From: Gracilibacillus halotolerans
Lineage (GTDB): Bacteria > Bacillota > Bacilli > Bacillales > Amphibacillaceae
Assembly (NCBI RefSeq): GCF_014206945.1
Contig: NZ_JACHON010000006.1
Location: 1 to 64,000 of the forward strand
Direction of reading: 5' to 3'
DNA: 64,000 nucleotides
Shown here in pieces: positions 10,398-20,244 of this stretch (positions are counted from its first letter, which is position 1; each line of letters begins with the position of its first letter). A program made the position numbers and the translations under genes. The notes beneath the pieces were generated by a model. It did no database searches and was not told where the DNA came from. It was given only the letters and a program-made list of their open reading frames with translations.

Positions 10398-10534
10398 ATA
10401 AAGAAGTCCCCTTTAATTTGGATAGCAGTGGGTGATTTTGTTCATTTATCCTACATAGAAAATAATGTTATCCGGCTATCTTAGAGCAATTTATATAAAA
10501 AGCAATGGGTCGGTAATATAGAAGAGGTGACCAA

Positions 10535-11230
10535 ATGGTACCATATGTTGCTATTGTTTTAGCGGCAGGTCAGGGAAAACGCATGAAGGCCGGCAAAAAT
10601 AAGCAATTTATTGAGTTGGACGGAAAGCCGCTCATCATTCATACGTTATCTCGATTTTTGGATGATGAATGGTGTACGAATATTAGACTTGTAATCCAGC
10701 CGTTTGATTTAGAAGAAATAGAAGCTTTACTCAGAACCTATCAAATTCGAGAGCGAATTGAGTTAGTGCACGGTGGGGAAGAACGGCAACATAGCAGTTA
10801 CTTAGGCTTGAAGTCACTCCAAGCAGAAAGTGACCAAGTCGTAATGATTCATGATGGTGCTAGACCGTTTGTTAGACAAAAATATCTCCATGAGCTCGCA
10901 AAAAAAGCAAAAGACACAGGTGCTGCACTTCTGGCTGTTCGAGTTACAGACACAATTAAGCAACGAAATAACCAGCAGTTACAAACGCTGAACCGTGAGA
11001 CTCTATGGGCTGCTCAAACCCCACAGGCATTCACGTATAACAAAATCATGGAAGCACACGAGCGAGCAAAAGATGAAGAATTTTTAGGGACGGATGACAT
11101 CTCTCTTTTAGAGCGTATGTCACACCCGATTGATATTGTGGAAGGTAGTATTGAAAATATGAAATTAACCACACCGGACGACATTTTAAGAGCGAAGTGG
11201 TTACTGCAAGAGTGGAGGGAAGAGGAATGA
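10535..11230 (+). CDS. ispD: IspD, MEP cytidylyltransferase
   Basis: 231 residues. Makes CDP-methylerythritol from MEP and CTP in the non-mevalonate isoprenoid pathway. Nucleotidyltransferase signature [12 protein letters not shown] (6-17) with KQF following, HDGARPFV (about 109-116), and the C-terminal [12 protein letters not shown] preceded by GAGGTG. Its TGA overlaps the ispF ATG, so the two are translationally coupled. Confidence 0.96.
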   Translation: MVPYVAIVLAAGQGKRMKAGKNKQFIELDGKPLIIHTLSRFLDDEWCTNIRLVIQPFDLEEIEALLRTYQIRERIELVHGGEERQHSSYLGLKSLQAESDQVVMIHDGARPFVRQKYLHELAKKAKDTGAALLAVRVTDTIKQRNNQQLQTLNRETLWAAQTPQAFTYNKIMEAHERAKDEEFLGTDDISLLERMSHPIDIVEGSIENMKLTTPDDILRAKWLLQEWREEE

Positions 11231-11709
11231 TTCGAATAGGTCAAGGATTTGATGTACATGAATGGGCGGATAATCGACCGTGTATCATTGGTGGAATAGA
11301 AATTCCGTTTGAACGGGGATTAATCGGACATTCAGATGCTGATGTATTATTACATACGATAACCGATGCTTGTTTAGGTGCAATTGGTGAAGGAGATATC
11401 GGACGACATTTCCCAGATACAGATCCAGCATACAAAGATGCCGATTCACAAGTTTTATTAAAAGAAGTATGGAAAATGGTCAAGGCTAGAGGGTATGAGT
11501 TAGGAAATGTGGACTGTACAATTATTGCTCAAGCACCGAAGATGGCGCCTTATATCGAGGATATTCGTAATAATGTAGCTCGATTATTAGAGAGTTCTGT
11601 AGAAGACGTGAATGTAAAAGCTACAACGACGGAAAGACTAGGTTTTACGGGAAGAGAAGAAGGTATTGCTGCATTAGCGGTAATATTGTTACGTAAAACT
11701 GAAGGATAG
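11227..11709 (+). CDS. ispF: IspF, MEcPP synthase
   Basis: 160 residues; converts CDP-ME 2-phosphate to the cyclic diphosphate in the MEP pathway. Metal ligands D9, H11 (DVH) and H43 (SDADVLLH) and the C-terminal [17 protein letters not shown] block are present. ATG 11227 overlaps the ispD stop (ATGA) and is preceded by GAGGGAAGAGG; a longer in-frame start upstream would lie inside ispD and is not needed. Confidence 0.96.
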   Translation: MIRIGQGFDVHEWADNRPCIIGGIEIPFERGLIGHSDADVLLHTITDACLGAIGEGDIGRHFPDTDPAYKDADSQVLLKEVWKMVKARGYELGNVDCTIIAQAPKMAPYIEDIRNNVARLLESSVEDVNVKATTTERLGFTGREEGIAALAVILLRKTEG

Positions 11710-11761
11710 TGGTAAAATAATGCCATGACAACAATCATTGTTTAAAAGCGGAGGGATGAAA

Positions 11762-13228
11762 ATGAGCAATCGAGTACGTGTTAGATATGCACCTAGCCCA
11801 ACAGGTCATTTACATATTGGGAATGCTCGTACAGCTTTATTTAATTATTTATATGCAAAGCATTTTGATGGAGATTTTATTATTCGAATTGAAGATACAG
11901 ATGAAAAGCGAAATGTAGAAGGTGGGGAAGAAAGCCAACTAAAGTTCCTTAAATGGTTAGGTATCGAATGGGATGAAGGTGCGGATATTGGTGGTGAGTA
12001 CGGTCCTTACCGTCAGACAGAACGATTAGATATTTATAAAAAATATGTAGACGAGCTTTTAGAAAGAGGCCTTGCCTACAAATGTTATATGACGGAAGAA
12101 GAACTAGAGCAAGAACGTGAAGAACAGAAAAGTCGTGGTGAAGTCCCGAAATATTCAGGGAAGCATCGTGATTTGACAGAGGAACAAGTACAACAATTTG
12201 AAGCAGAAGGTAGACAACCGAGTATTCGCTTCCGAGTTCCTGAGAATAAAACATATACGTTTAACGACATTGTTCGGCAAAATATTACATTCGAATCTAG
12301 CGATTTTGGAGATTGGGTAATCGTTAAGAAAAATGGTGTCCCTACGTATAATTTCGCTGTAGCGATAGACGATCATTTAATGGGTATTACACATGTTATG
12401 CGTGGTGAAGAACATATATCGAATACACCGAAGCAGCAAATGATCTATGAGTCATTCGGTTGGGAAGCACCAAAATTTGGCCACATGACGCTTATTCTGA
12501 ATGAAAACCGTAAAAAGTTAAGTAAACGTGATGAACACATCTTGCAGTTTATCGAGCAATATAAGAATCTTGGATTTGTTCCGGAAGCTCTGTTTAACTT
12601 CATTACACTCTTAGGATGGTCACCAGTTGGAGAAGAAGAATTATTTACAAAAGAGCAGTTTATCGAGATGTTTGACCCTGACCGACTCTCTACATCTCCA
12701 GCAATTTTTGATCCGACAAAATTAAAATGGATGAATAACCAATACTTAAAGCAAGCGCCTCTAGAAAAAGTTGTAGAGCTAAGTCTTCCACATTTAATTG
12801 AAGCTGGCAAGCTACCTGAGAGTATGGACGAAAACCAAAAAGAATGGGCAATTAATCTAATTGGCTTATACCATGAACAACTATCTTACGGTGCAGAAAT
12901 TGTCGAATTAACAGAGCTCTTCTTTAAGAAAGAAGTAGATTATGATGAGACGTCTTTAGACGTACTTAGAGAAGAACAAGTACCTGAAGTGTTAGAAGTA
13001 TTTATGGCGAAATTAAACGAAATAGAAGAATTTTCACCAGAAGCAATCAAGACTGCAATCAAGGCTACACAAAAAGAAACGAAACAAAAAGGTAAAAAGC
13101 TATTCATGCCAATCCGTGTTGCTTCTACGGCAGAAGTACATGGACCTGAATTGCCAAACGCTATTTATTTATTAGGCAAAGAGACAGCTGTGGCTCGCGT
13201 TGAAAATGCTCTTCAAATAATTAAATAA
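11762..13228 (+). CDS. gltX: Glutamyl-tRNA synthetase
   Basis: 488-residue class I synthetase of the bacterial, probably non-discriminating type that charges tRNA-Glu and, in Bacillus, tRNA-Gln for later amidation. HIGH-type motif HLHIG (16-20) and KMSKS-type KLSKR (about 251). ATG 11762 lies 6 bases after CGGAGGG; ATG 11756 is directly on the RBS and unlikely. A weak hairpin without a T run follows the stop (about 13228-13262). Confidence 0.96.
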   Translation: MSNRVRVRYAPSPTGHLHIGNARTALFNYLYAKHFDGDFIIRIEDTDEKRNVEGGEESQLKFLKWLGIEWDEGADIGGEYGPYRQTERLDIYKKYVDELLERGLAYKCYMTEEELEQEREEQKSRGEVPKYSGKHRDLTEEQVQQFEAEGRQPSIRFRVPENKTYTFNDIVRQNITFESSDFGDWVIVKKNGVPTYNFAVAIDDHLMGITHVMRGEEHISNTPKQQMIYESFGWEAPKFGHMTLILNENRKKLSKRDEHILQFIEQYKNLGFVPEALFNFITLLGWSPVGEEELFTKEQFIEMFDPDRLSTSPAIFDPTKLKWMNNQYLKQAPLEKVVELSLPHLIEAGKLPESMDENQKEWAINLIGLYHEQLSYGAEIVELTELFFKKEVDYDETSLDVLREEQVPEVLEVFMAKLNEIEEFSPEAIKTAIKATQKETKQKGKKLFMPIRVASTAEVHGPELPNAIYLLGKETAVARVENALQIIK

Positions 13229-13289
13229 TGCTATTTTATTTCGTAAAACAAAATAGTAGCAATTCTACATGTAGTAACTATAATAATAT

Positions 13290-13571
13290 ATAAGAAATAG
13301 TGAACGTTGATGAGGAAAAGTAAAATGATTTGGATCCTTACAGAGAAAACCATCTAGGCTGCGAATGGTTAGGGTCGTTTCTTTTGAAATGCACCTCGGA
13401 GTTTTGTCCAGAACCAATAGTTAGTATGGGCAAACGGAATGCCACCGTTATTGGCGTAAGAGGGGGAATACTGTCTGATCTTGCAGTATTTGATTGTATG
13501 TTTCCTATATCCCCAAACAGAGTGGAACCGCGCTAAGGCGTCTCTGAGTGTATCTCAGAGGCGTCTTTTTC
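13290..13571 (+). promoter_or_regulatory. T-box riboswitch (tRNA-Cys) of the cysE operon
   Basis: Canonical features in order: GAACGTTGATGAGGAAAAGTA start of stem I, AGAGAAAACC, a specifier-loop context GAAATGCACC with a TGC cysteine codon at 13390-13392, the T-box AGAGTGGAACCGCG (13519-13532), and an intrinsic terminator (CGTCTCTGAG with CTCAGAGGCG, 13539-13563, then TCTTTTT). Uncharged tRNA-Cys should bind the specifier and the T-box bulge to permit read-through into cysE and cysS. TATAAT at 13279-13284 is the likely -10 box. Confidence 0.93.
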
Positions 13572-13593
13572 TGTTGTCTTATTCTTTTGTGGC

Positions 13594-13645
13594 CTTAAGT
13601 AATGCTTTTCTGTGGCAAAGAATGCCACGCAACGCCTTGCTTAAG
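13594..13645. repeat. Nested inverted repeat between T-box and cysE
   Basis: CTTAAGTAA pairs with TTGCTTAAG at the outside, and GTGGCA / TGCCAC (13612-13628) forms an inner hairpin. It lies after the T-box terminator, inside the read-through transcript and about 120 bases before cysE. Function unknown; there is no T run. Confidence 0.5.
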
Positions 13646-13763
13646 CGTATGAAAATCAGATCACATGGGGTTGCAACATGTAAGCGATGCAATAATTTCT
13701 AAAAATATCAGTTAATTTTTAAGATAGAAAACCTTTAAAAGTTAACAAAGGAGGGGATGGTCA

Positions 13764-14429
13764 GTGGGCTTTTTTAAAATGCTAAAAGAAGACATGGACG
13801 TTGTCTTTGACCAGGATCCAGCAGCAAGGTCTTATATAGAAGTCTGCCTTACGTATTCTGGGCTCCATGCGATATGGAGTCATCGAATTGCACATGGTTT
13901 TTATCGAAAAAAGTTTTTCTTTATAGCACGTCTAATCTCACAAATAAGTCGTTTCTTTACCGGGGTGGAAATCCATCCAGGAGCAAAAATTGGCCATCGC
14001 TTTTTCATCGATCATGGGATGGGTGTCGTCATTGGTGAGACGTGTGAAATAGGCGATAATGTGACCATCTATCAAGGTGTAACCTTAGGGGGAACAGGTA
14101 AAGAAAAAGGCAAAAGACACCCGACGATTAAAGATAATGTATTGATTGCTACAGGTGCTAAAGTATTAGGATCGATAACAATTGGAGAAAATTCTAAAGT
14201 TGGTGCAGGATCGGTTGTTTTAAAGGACGTTCCAGATCATGCTACGGTAGTAGGCATACCAGGTAGGGTGGTTGTGCAAAATGGAGAAAAAGTAAAAGAC
14301 CTCGATCATCACAAACTACCAGATCCAATGTATGAATTATTAAATCGAATGGATACTGAAATAAAAGAGCTACAAAAGGAAATAGCTGCTTTGAAAGGAG
14401 CAAAACACAATGACGATCAAAGTATTTAA
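13764..14429 (+). CDS. cysE: Serine O-acetyltransferase
   Basis: 221 residues; makes O-acetylserine from serine and acetyl-CoA, the first step of cysteine synthesis. Left-handed beta-helix hexapeptide repeats run from about 65 to 180, with the catalytic [12 protein letters not shown] block and [19 protein letters not shown] start follows AAAGGAGGGG. It lies directly under the cysteine T-box and overlaps cysS by 20 bases, so cysteine synthesis and tRNA-Cys charging are coupled. Confidence 0.96.
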   Translation: MGFFKMLKEDMDVVFDQDPAARSYIEVCLTYSGLHAIWSHRIAHGFYRKKFFFIARLISQISRFFTGVEIHPGAKIGHRFFIDHGMGVVIGETCEIGDNVTIYQGVTLGGTGKEKGKRHPTIKDNVLIATGAKVLGSITIGENSKVGAGSVVLKDVPDHATVVGIPGRVVVQNGEKVKDLDHHKLPDPMYELLNRMDTEIKELQKEIAALKGAKHNDDQSI

Positions 14430-15807
14430 CACGTTAACTCGTCAAAAAGAAACATTTGAACCAATAGAGGAAAACAAAATAAAAATGTACGTGTGTGGGC
14501 CTACAGTTTATAACTATATTCATATAGGTAATGCACGTCCTGCTATAGTGTTTGATACAGTAAGGAGATATTTCGAATATAAAGGTTATGATGTGGATTA
14601 CGTTTTAAACTTTACGGATGTAGACGATAAATTAATTCGAGCGGCAAAAGAGCTTGGTGAGGAAGTGCCTGTAATTGCCGACCGTTTTATTCAAGCTTAT
14701 AAAGAAGATGTTGGAGCATTAGGGGTGAAGGAAGCCGTTCATCACCCTCGTGTGACAGATACGATGGACGACATTGTTGCCTTTATTCAAACACTTATCG
14801 ATAAAGGTCACGCTTATGAATCAGAAGGTGACGTATATTTTAAGACACGTTCTTTCGACTCTTACGGGAAGTTGTCGCAACAATCTATTGATGAACTAAG
14901 AGCAGGAGCAAGGATCCGTGTTGGAGAGAAAAAACATGATCCATTAGACTTTGCTTTGTGGAAAAACACAAAAGATGGGGAAATTAGTTGGGAAGCGCCA
15001 TGGGGAGTAGGCCGACCAGGCTGGCATATTGAATGCTCCGCAATGGCTAAGAAGTATCTTGGAGATACGATTGATATTCATGCTGGTGGCCAAGATTTAA
15101 CCTTCCCTCATCATGAGAATGAGATAGCGCAATCGGAAGCTGCGAACGGGAAATCTTTCGCTAACTATTGGATGCATAATGGGTACATTAATATAAACAA
15201 CGAAAAAATGTCAAAATCACTTGGGAATTTTGTGTTAGCACATGACTTAATCCAAGAACACGACCCAAGAGTTCTACGCTTCTTTATGTTAAGTGTGCAC
15301 TATCGCCATCCAATTAACTTCAGCGAAGAATTGTTAGAGAGCGCTCAGAATAGCTTTGCTAGAATCGAAAACGCCATCCAAAACCTGGAACATCGTAAAA
15401 ATAGTAGTATGAATTTGACCGAGGACAAGGACGTATGGTTAAAAAAGATAGATGCATTAAAACAACAATTTGAGCAAGAAATGGATGATGACTTTAACAC
15501 AGCTAATGCAATTGCTGTAATGTTTGATTTAGTAAAAGAAGCAAATATTTATGTGAATTCGAGCCACACTCATACAGAGGTGATTGAACATTTCTTGGAG
15601 ACTTTTGACCTGTGGTTAGGCATATTAGGTATACCGGACAAAGCTACAGAACTTCTAGATGAAGAAATAGAAAGTCTTATCCAACAGCGTGAAGATGCAA
15701 GAAAAAATCGTGAATTTCAACTTGCAGATCAAATCCGAGATGATCTAGTAGAAAAAGGAATTATTCTTGAAGATACACCGCAAGGAACGAGATGGAAGCG
15801 GGGCTAA
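14410..15807 (+). CDS. cysS: Cysteinyl-tRNA synthetase
   Basis: 465-residue class I synthetase. Zinc/active-site start [18 protein letters not shown] (HIGH motif HIGN), WHIECSAM with a zinc-ligand cysteine, FPHHENE, and KMSKSLGN. Expression should follow cysteine supply through the upstream T-box. The start lies inside the end of cysE after AAAGGAG, and its TAA overlaps the mrnC ATG (TAATG). Confidence 0.97.
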   Translation: MTIKVFNTLTRQKETFEPIEENKIKMYVCGPTVYNYIHIGNARPAIVFDTVRRYFEYKGYDVDYVLNFTDVDDKLIRAAKELGEEVPVIADRFIQAYKEDVGALGVKEAVHHPRVTDTMDDIVAFIQTLIDKGHAYESEGDVYFKTRSFDSYGKLSQQSIDELRAGARIRVGEKKHDPLDFALWKNTKDGEISWEAPWGVGRPGWHIECSAMAKKYLGDTIDIHAGGQDLTFPHHENEIAQSEAANGKSFANYWMHNGYININNEKMSKSLGNFVLAHDLIQEHDPRVLRFFMLSVHYRHPINFSEELLESAQNSFARIENAIQNLEHRKNSSMNLTEDKDVWLKKIDALKQQFEQEMDDDFNTANAIAVMFDLVKEANIYVNSSHTHTEVIEHFLETFDLWLGILGIPDKATELLDEEIESLIQQREDARKNREFQLADQIRDDLVEKGIILEDTPQGTRWKRG

Positions 15808-16217
15808 TGATGACACGAGTAAAAGCCAATGAATTAAAAAGCTTAGCACTTGCTTATATGGGTGATGCTGTATATGAGAAGTATGTTCGAGAGCATCTAA
15901 TTGAACAAGGGAAAGTAAAAGTACAAGAATTGCACTCTTTAGCTATTACGTATGTAAAAGCTGATGCGCAAGCCAATGTTTTGAAAGAATGGCTTGCGCA
16001 AGAGAAATTAACGACAGAGGAAACACAAATTGCAAAGCGAGGCCGCAATGCAAAGTCAGGTTCGACTCCTAAAAGTACTACTGTCCAAACATATCGATAC
16101 AGCACAGCTTTTGAAGCATTGATAGGCTTTTTATATTTAGACGGACAAATAGATCGCTTAGAAGAACTCATTCAACTTGCTATTGAAAAGGTAGAGGAAG
16201 GAGTGGAAATGGAATGA
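15807..16217 (+). CDS. mrnC: Mini-ribonuclease III
   Basis: 136-residue dimeric RNase III-fold nuclease without a dsRNA-binding domain; in Bacillus it matures 23S rRNA ends. Catalytic segment LALAYMGDAVYEKYVREHL, then KRGRNAKSG and YRYSTAFEALIGFLYL. ATG 15807 overlaps the cysS stop and was preferred over the in-frame ATG 15792 inside cysS; 15810 is also possible. The stop overlaps rlmB. Confidence 0.93.
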   Translation: MMTRVKANELKSLALAYMGDAVYEKYVREHLIEQGKVKVQELHSLAITYVKADAQANVLKEWLAQEKLTTEETQIAKRGRNAKSGSTPKSTTVQTYRYSTAFEALIGFLYLDGQIDRLEELIQLAIEKVEEGVEME

Positions 16218-16963
16218 ATGGTGAATGGATCTATGGAAAAAACACAGTAATAGAGGCATTGCAATCGCCTCGAGCAATGGAGCAGCTTCTTTTAGCAGAA
16301 AACTTAAATCCACAGTTAGCAAACAAGCTTCGAGCTTTAGCGAAACAAAAAGACACATTGATTAAATCCGTACCGAAAAAGAAGCTCGACCAAATGGTAG
16401 AAGGAAATCACCAAGGGATTGTTGCGCTAGTAGCTGCTTACGAATATGCGACGTTAGATGATTTATATGATCGAGCTAACAGCAAGGGAGAGTCACCTTT
16501 CTTTTTAATATTGGACGAGATAGAAGACCCACACAATCTAGGTTCTATCCTTAGAACAGCCGATGCCACAGGAGTTCACGGATTAATTATACCAAAGAGA
16601 AGATCAGTAGGCTTAACGGAGACAGTAGCGAAAACTTCCGTTGGTGCGATTGAGCATATTCCTGTTGCTAGAGTGACCAACATCGTTCAAACTATTAAGG
16701 AGTTAAAGGAACAAAATATATGGGTAGTTGGCACAGAAATGAAGGCAACGGAGGATTATCGAAAGTTGGACGGAAGTCTACCAATAGCTCTTGTTATTGG
16801 TAATGAAGGAAAAGGAATCAGTAGACTAGTGAAGGAGAATTGTGATTGGACGGTAAGCCTTCCGATGAAAGGTCATGTGTCATCATTAAACGCCTCTGTT
16901 GCGGCTAGTCTTCTCATGTATGAAGTGGTAAGAAAAAGGGACGCTAACGACGGTGAACAATAA
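16214..16963 (+). CDS. rlmB: RlmB-type 23S rRNA Gm2251 2'-O-methyltransferase
   Basis: 249-residue SPOUT methyltransferase (TrmH/YacO group) with an N-terminal substrate-binding domain (about 1-75). Knot motifs: LDEIEDPHNLGSILRTADATG, LVIGNEGKGISR, and LPMKGHVSSLNASVAASLLMYE. By homology it methylates G2251 in the peptidyl transferase P loop. It overlaps mrnC and rae1 (ATGA and TAATG), forming a tight rRNA-processing/translation cluster. Confidence 0.93.
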   Translation: MNGEWIYGKNTVIEALQSPRAMEQLLLAENLNPQLANKLRALAKQKDTLIKSVPKKKLDQMVEGNHQGIVALVAAYEYATLDDLYDRANSKGESPFFLILDEIEDPHNLGSILRTADATGVHGLIIPKRRSVGLTETVAKTSVGAIEHIPVARVTNIVQTIKELKEQNIWVVGTEMKATEDYRKLDGSLPIALVIGNEGKGISRLVKENCDWTVSLPMKGHVSSLNASVAASLLMYEVVRKRDANDGEQ

Positions 16964-17472
16964 TGGATGTATTACTAGTAGATGGCTATAACATTATTGG
17001 TGCGTGGGATGAGCTAAAGAGATTACGTGATGAGGATTTAGATCAAGCTAGAAATTTACTCGTGGAAAAGATGGCGGAATATGGTTCTTATAGAAAGAGG
17101 CGGGTCATCGTTGTATTTGACGCCTATGAAGTGAAGGGAATTGAAAATAAACAAAAACACTTTAATGTGGAAATTATTTTCACGAAAGAGCAAGAAACAG
17201 CAGATGAATGTATCGAACGCCTTATAAAAGAGTTAAAAAATGTTAAAACAAAAGTGTTTGTTGCTACATCTGATTTTGCAGAACAAAGAACTATATTTGG
17301 CCAGGGTGCTTACCGAATTTCTGCACGAGAGCTAGCAATCGAGGTTCAAAATATTGAACATGAGATCGAGCAGGATATTAAATTCCATCAACATCAAACA
17401 GTACGTAGCACAATACCATTGGAAGAAGATATAAGAAAATTGTTTGAAGACTGGAGACGAGGTAAGAAATAA
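16963..17472 (+). CDS. rae1: Rae1/YacP, ribosome-associated mRNA endonuclease
   Basis: 169-residue NYN/PIN-like protein. LLVDGYNIIGAWDEL at the N-terminus and VVFDAYEVKG / TADECIERLI supply the acidic active-site residues. In B. subtilis Rae1 cleaves mRNA in the ribosomal A site. Start overlaps the rlmB stop (TAATG). Last gene of the cysE-rae1 run; no clear terminator before the sigH promoter. Confidence 0.92.
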   Translation: MDVLLVDGYNIIGAWDELKRLRDEDLDQARNLLVEKMAEYGSYRKRRVIVVFDAYEVKGIENKQKHFNVEIIFTKEQETADECIERLIKELKNVKTKVFVATSDFAEQRTIFGQGAYRISARELAIEVQNIEHEIEQDIKFHQHQTVRSTIPLEEDIRKLFEDWRRGKK

Positions 17473-17479
17473 GATGCGG

Positions 17480-17509
17480 TTGACGGTTGTAAAGCGCTTA
17501 CTGTATAAT
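17480..17509 (+). promoter_or_regulatory. Promoter of sigH
   Basis: TTGACG (17480-17485), 18-base spacer, TATAAT (17504-17509). It lies 60 bases before the sigH start, so sigH can be expressed independently of the cys cluster. In B. subtilis the equivalent SigA promoter is repressed by AbrB. Confidence 0.75.
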
Positions 17510-17568
17510 AATGTTATTACTAGTATCTAATACCTATATTATATGGTACATAACCAGAAGGAGTTCTA

Positions 17569-18222
17569 GTGACCGTCATGCGTACGAAAAATAGAGAGGT
17601 TCAATTTAAGAAATTAGACGATAATGAATTGGTGCTTCTTGCTCGGGAAGCAGATTCAGATGCCTTAGACTATTTAATAAATAAATATAAACCTTTCGTG
17701 CGCGCCAAAGCGAAATCTTATTTTCTCGTAGGAGCAGATCAAGAAGATATTGCGCAAGAGGGTATGATTGGATTATTTAAAGCGATTCGTGACTTTCAAT
17801 TTGATAAGCTCTCTTCCTTTAGAGCCTTCGCTGAGCTCTGCATTACTCGCCAAATCATCACAGCGATTAAAACAGCGACAAGGCAGAAGCATATACCATT
17901 AAACTCGTATGTTTCGTTGGACAGGCCTATTTACGAGGAAGATTCAGAGAGAACTTTAATTGACGTTATAGAAGCTTCGGTTACGATAGATCCTCAAGAA
18001 ATGCTTGTAACACAAGAGGAATATGGAGATATGGAGACGCGACTTGCTGAGATTTTGAGTAAGCTAGAACGGGAAGTTCTCAACCTTTATTTAGAAGGGA
18101 AAAGCTATCAAGAAATATCTGTGCAATTAAAGCGCCATCCAAAATCCATTGATAATGCTCTACAAAGAGTAAAACGGAAATTAGAGAAATATTTAGAGGA
18201 AAGCGACCTACAAATCATTTAA
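17569..18222 (+). CDS. sigH: RNA polymerase sigma-H factor
   Basis: 217 residues, sigma-70 family. Region 2 is visible as DYLINKYKPFVRAKAKSYF, DIAQEGMIGLFKAIRDF and FRAFAELCITRQIITAIKTA; region 4 as YQEISVQLKRHPKSIDNALQRVKRKLEKYL. Directs transition-phase, competence and early sporulation genes in Bacillus. GTG start 5 bases after AGAAGGAG; ATG 17578 is an in-frame alternative with poorer spacing. Confidence 0.95.
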   Translation: MTVMRTKNREVQFKKLDDNELVLLAREADSDALDYLINKYKPFVRAKAKSYFLVGADQEDIAQEGMIGLFKAIRDFQFDKLSSFRAFAELCITRQIITAIKTATRQKHIPLNSYVSLDRPIYEEDSERTLIDVIEASVTIDPQEMLVTQEEYGDMETRLAEILSKLEREVLNLYLEGKSYQEISVQLKRHPKSIDNALQRVKRKLEKYLEESDLQII

Positions 18223-18229
18223 CCTATCG

Positions 18230-18258
18230 TTGACAGTGTAGTTTCGTCATGCTACATT
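18230..18258 (+). promoter_or_regulatory. Promoter of rpmG-secE
   Basis: TTGACA (18230-18235), 17-base spacer, TACATT (18253-18258), located just after the sigH stop and before rpmG. Confidence 0.75.
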
Positions 18259-18305
18259 TAAATAAAATAAATTCTATTAACAGGTCTGGATGAGGTGGAC
18301 AAACA

Positions 18306-18452
18306 TTGGCAAAAAAGGTTACGTTAGCCTGTGAATTCTGCGATAGCAGAAATTATAGCACAGATAAAAATGATGCCAATTCCAAAAGAATGGAAGTAAA
18401 GAAATTTTGCAAAAGATGCAATCGACATACCATCCATCGTGAAACAAAATAG
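18306..18452 (+). CDS. rpmG: Ribosomal protein bL33 (zinc form)
   Basis: 48-residue L33 read from a TTG start preceded by GAGGTGG. Two CxxC pairs (C9/C12 and C35/C38) mark the zinc-binding paralogue. It sits between sigH and secE, the place of rpmGB in Bacillus; unlike the known frameshifted copy in B. subtilis 168, this frame is intact. Confidence 0.93.
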   Translation: MAKKVTLACEFCDSRNYSTDKNDANSKRMEVKKFCKRCNRHTIHRETK

Positions 18453-18490
18453 CTGGACCAGGAGCAGAAGACAGTTTGGAGGAATCTTTT

Positions 18491-18670
18491 GTGAAGCCAT
18501 TTAGTTTTTTGAAAAATGTAAATCGAGAAATGAAGAAAGTGTCTTGGCCTAGAGGTCCAGAACTTACTCGATATACAATTATCGTAATTTTTACTGTATT
18601 GTTTCTTACAGTGTTCTTTGCAGTCATTGATCTTGGAATTACGCAATTATTAAACTTATTATTTGAATAA
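18491..18670 (+). CDS. secE: SecE, translocase subunit
   Basis: 59 residues, the normal Bacillus length, with one membrane helix (about 28-55) after the amphipathic REMKKVSWPRGPELTRYT segment. Clamps SecY in the SecYEG channel. GTG 18491 follows GGAGG (18478-18482) by 8 bases; the in-frame TTG at 18476 overlaps that RBS and is rejected. Confidence 0.95.
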   Translation: MKPFSFLKNVNREMKKVSWPRGPELTRYTIIVIFTVLFLTVFFAVIDLGITQLLNLLFE

Positions 18671-18739
18671 TTTCTGCTTTCCTATGTTATACTGATACTG
18701 ACGAAGACGTTTGGTGTGAAATGGAAAAGAAATTGTTTT

Positions 18740-18764
18740 TTCTTTAAAGAATTTCTTTAAAGAA
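18740..18764. repeat. Tandem palindromes between secE and nusG
   Basis: TTCTTTAAAGAA occurs twice (18740-18751 and 18753-18764), 13 bases apart, each a perfect 12-bp palindrome. Could be a protein-binding site; nothing else supports a function. Confidence 0.4.
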
Positions 18765-18805
18765 TGTAATAGATAAATAATTATATACGACTATATCGAA
18801 TAGAG

Positions 18806-18828
18806 AACCCGGTTAACGGGTTTTTTTA
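18806..18828 (+). terminator. Terminator between secE and nusG
   Basis: AACCCG / CGGGTT stem with a GTTAA loop and a T7 run. It separates secE from nusG, so nusG needs read-through or its own promoter. No convincing promoter was found in the ~160 bases that follow. Confidence 0.75.
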
Positions 18829-18988
18829 TACGAAGAAATAGACATCTTTTTCATTAGAAATGCAGTTACATATTTCAAATTATGTACTTGTATGGTTTCA
18901 TAAAGCGGAAGTTTTCACGAGAATGAACGAAAAATCTTTAACGTTAAAGCGTATAAGGGAGGGACGGGCGTAAGGTAGCCCTCAATCA

Positions 18989-19525
18989 ATGGAGAAAAAA
19001 TGGTATGTCGTCCATACGTATTCAGGTTATGAGAATAAGGTAAAAACGAATCTAGAGAAACGTTTAGAATCAATGGGAATGGAAGATAGAATCTTTCGTG
19101 TTTTGGTCCCAGAAGATGAAGAGACCGAAATGAAGGACGGGAAAAAGAAAGTTACAAAGAAAAAAGTATTCCCTGGTTATGTGTTAGCAGAAATGATTAT
19201 GACAGATGATTCTTGGTATGTTGTAAGAAACACACCTGGTGTAACAGGATTTGTAGGTTCAGCTGGAGCTGGATCTAAACCAACTCCTCTATTAGAAGAA
19301 GAGGTAGAAACAATCCTAAAACGAATGGGCTTTGAGAAGACGGTAGTAGATGTGGACTTTGAAGAAGGCGAGACTGTTGAAGTTGCAGACGGACCGTTTG
19401 ATGGATTCTCTGGGAAAGTGGAAAGCATTGACTTAGACAAACAGAAAGTAAAAGTACATGTTAATATGTTTGGTAGAGAAACTCCGGTAGAACTAGATTT
19501 TGCCCAAGTTAAAAAGCTATCTTAA
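18989..19525 (+). CDS. nusG: NusG transcription factor
   Basis: 178 residues: NGN domain (KWYVVHTYSGYENKV..., FPGYVLAEM, VRNTPGVTGFVG) and a C-terminal KOW domain (VEVADGPFDGFSGKVESID). Binds the RNA polymerase clamp and, in Bacillus, promotes sequence-specific pausing and coupling. The ATG gives the conserved MEKxWYVVHTYSGYE start, but the strong AGGGAGGGA lies about 25 bases upstream and an in-frame TAA (18971) excludes an earlier start. Confidence 0.95.
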   Translation: MEKKWYVVHTYSGYENKVKTNLEKRLESMGMEDRIFRVLVPEDEETEMKDGKKKVTKKKVFPGYVLAEMIMTDDSWYVVRNTPGVTGFVGSAGAGSKPTPLLEEEVETILKRMGFEKTVVDVDFEEGETVEVADGPFDGFSGKVESIDLDKQKVKVHVNMFGRETPVELDFAQVKKLS

Positions 19526-19557
19526 TTAGTGATAAACGAGTTTCTTATCATAAGCAC

Positions 19558-19586
19558 TTGCAATAACTGAAAAAAAATGCTAAAAT
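19558..19586 (+). promoter_or_regulatory. Promoter of rplK-rplA
   Basis: TTGCAA (19558-19563), 17-base spacer, TAAAAT (19581-19586). The ~100-base leader contains a hairpin (GTGG-AGGGT / ACCCT-CCAC, about 19635-19661) just before the rplK RBS, a possible site for autogenous control. Confidence 0.7.
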
Positions 19587-19687
19587 TCTTATGTTCTTTA
19601 TGCCTCGAGTGTAAGGTGTATTTACATGAAAAGAGTGGGAGGGTATAAACCCTATTACCACATCACGGACTTAAGGAGGTGTGTCTC

Positions 19688-20113
19688 GTGGCTAAAAAAG
19701 TAGAAACAGTTGTTAAACTACAAATTCCGGCAGGAAAAGCAAACCCAGCACCGCCAGTTGGACCGGCTTTAGGTCAAGCAGGTATTAATATTATGGGATT
19801 CTGTAAAGAGTTTAACGCTAAAACACAGGATCAAGCTGGTATGATTATTCCAGTAGAAATTACGGTGTTCGAAGACCGTTCATTTACATTTATTACAAAA
19901 ACTCCACCAGCGGCAGTATTGCTTAAGAAAGCAGCTGGTATTGAATCAGCTTCAGGTGAGCCTAACCGTAACAAGGTAGCAACACTTAAGCGCGATAAAG
20001 TAAAAGAAATCGCAGAACTGAAGATGCCTGATTTAAACGCTGCTGATGTAGAAGCTGCAATGCGTATGGTTGAAGGTACAGCACGCAGCATGGGAATTAC
20101 GATTGAAGACTAA
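19688..20113 (+). CDS. rplK: Ribosomal protein uL11
   Basis: 141 residues. Binds the GTPase-associated region of 23S rRNA. The N-terminal [22 protein letters not shown] proline region and C-terminal RNA-binding domain ([10 protein letters not shown]-type end, here [14 protein letters not shown]) are standard. GTG 19688 follows AAGGAGGT by 7 bases; a GTG at 19679 overlaps the RBS. Confidence 0.97.
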   Translation: MAKKVETVVKLQIPAGKANPAPPVGPALGQAGINIMGFCKEFNAKTQDQAGMIIPVEITVFEDRSFTFITKTPPAAVLLKKAAGIESASGEPNRNKVATLKRDKVKEIAELKMPDLNAADVEAAMRMVEGTARSMGITIED

Positions 20114-20140
20114 ATCTCACGTGCGTGAAGCTTAATGGGA

Positions 20141-20184
20141 AGGCTGCGGAAGTGGAGAACAAATTCATCAACCGCAGCTTTTTT
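20141..20184 (+). terminator. Hairpin/attenuator between rplK and rplA
   Basis: AGGCTGCGG pairs with CCGCAGCTT across a 22-base loop and a T6 run follows. It looks like a partial terminator adjusting L11 relative to L1. Confidence 0.6.
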
Positions 20185-20244
20185 CTGTTAAGTTGCTTAT
20201 TAAGTGGGAGGTATAACCGCTAAAACCACAGAGGAGGAAGAAAA

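Noticed and set aside
13330-13702. Two open frames of about 70 codons after gltX
   Set aside because: They lie within the T-box RNA and the following leader, have no RBS and no recognisable protein sequence.
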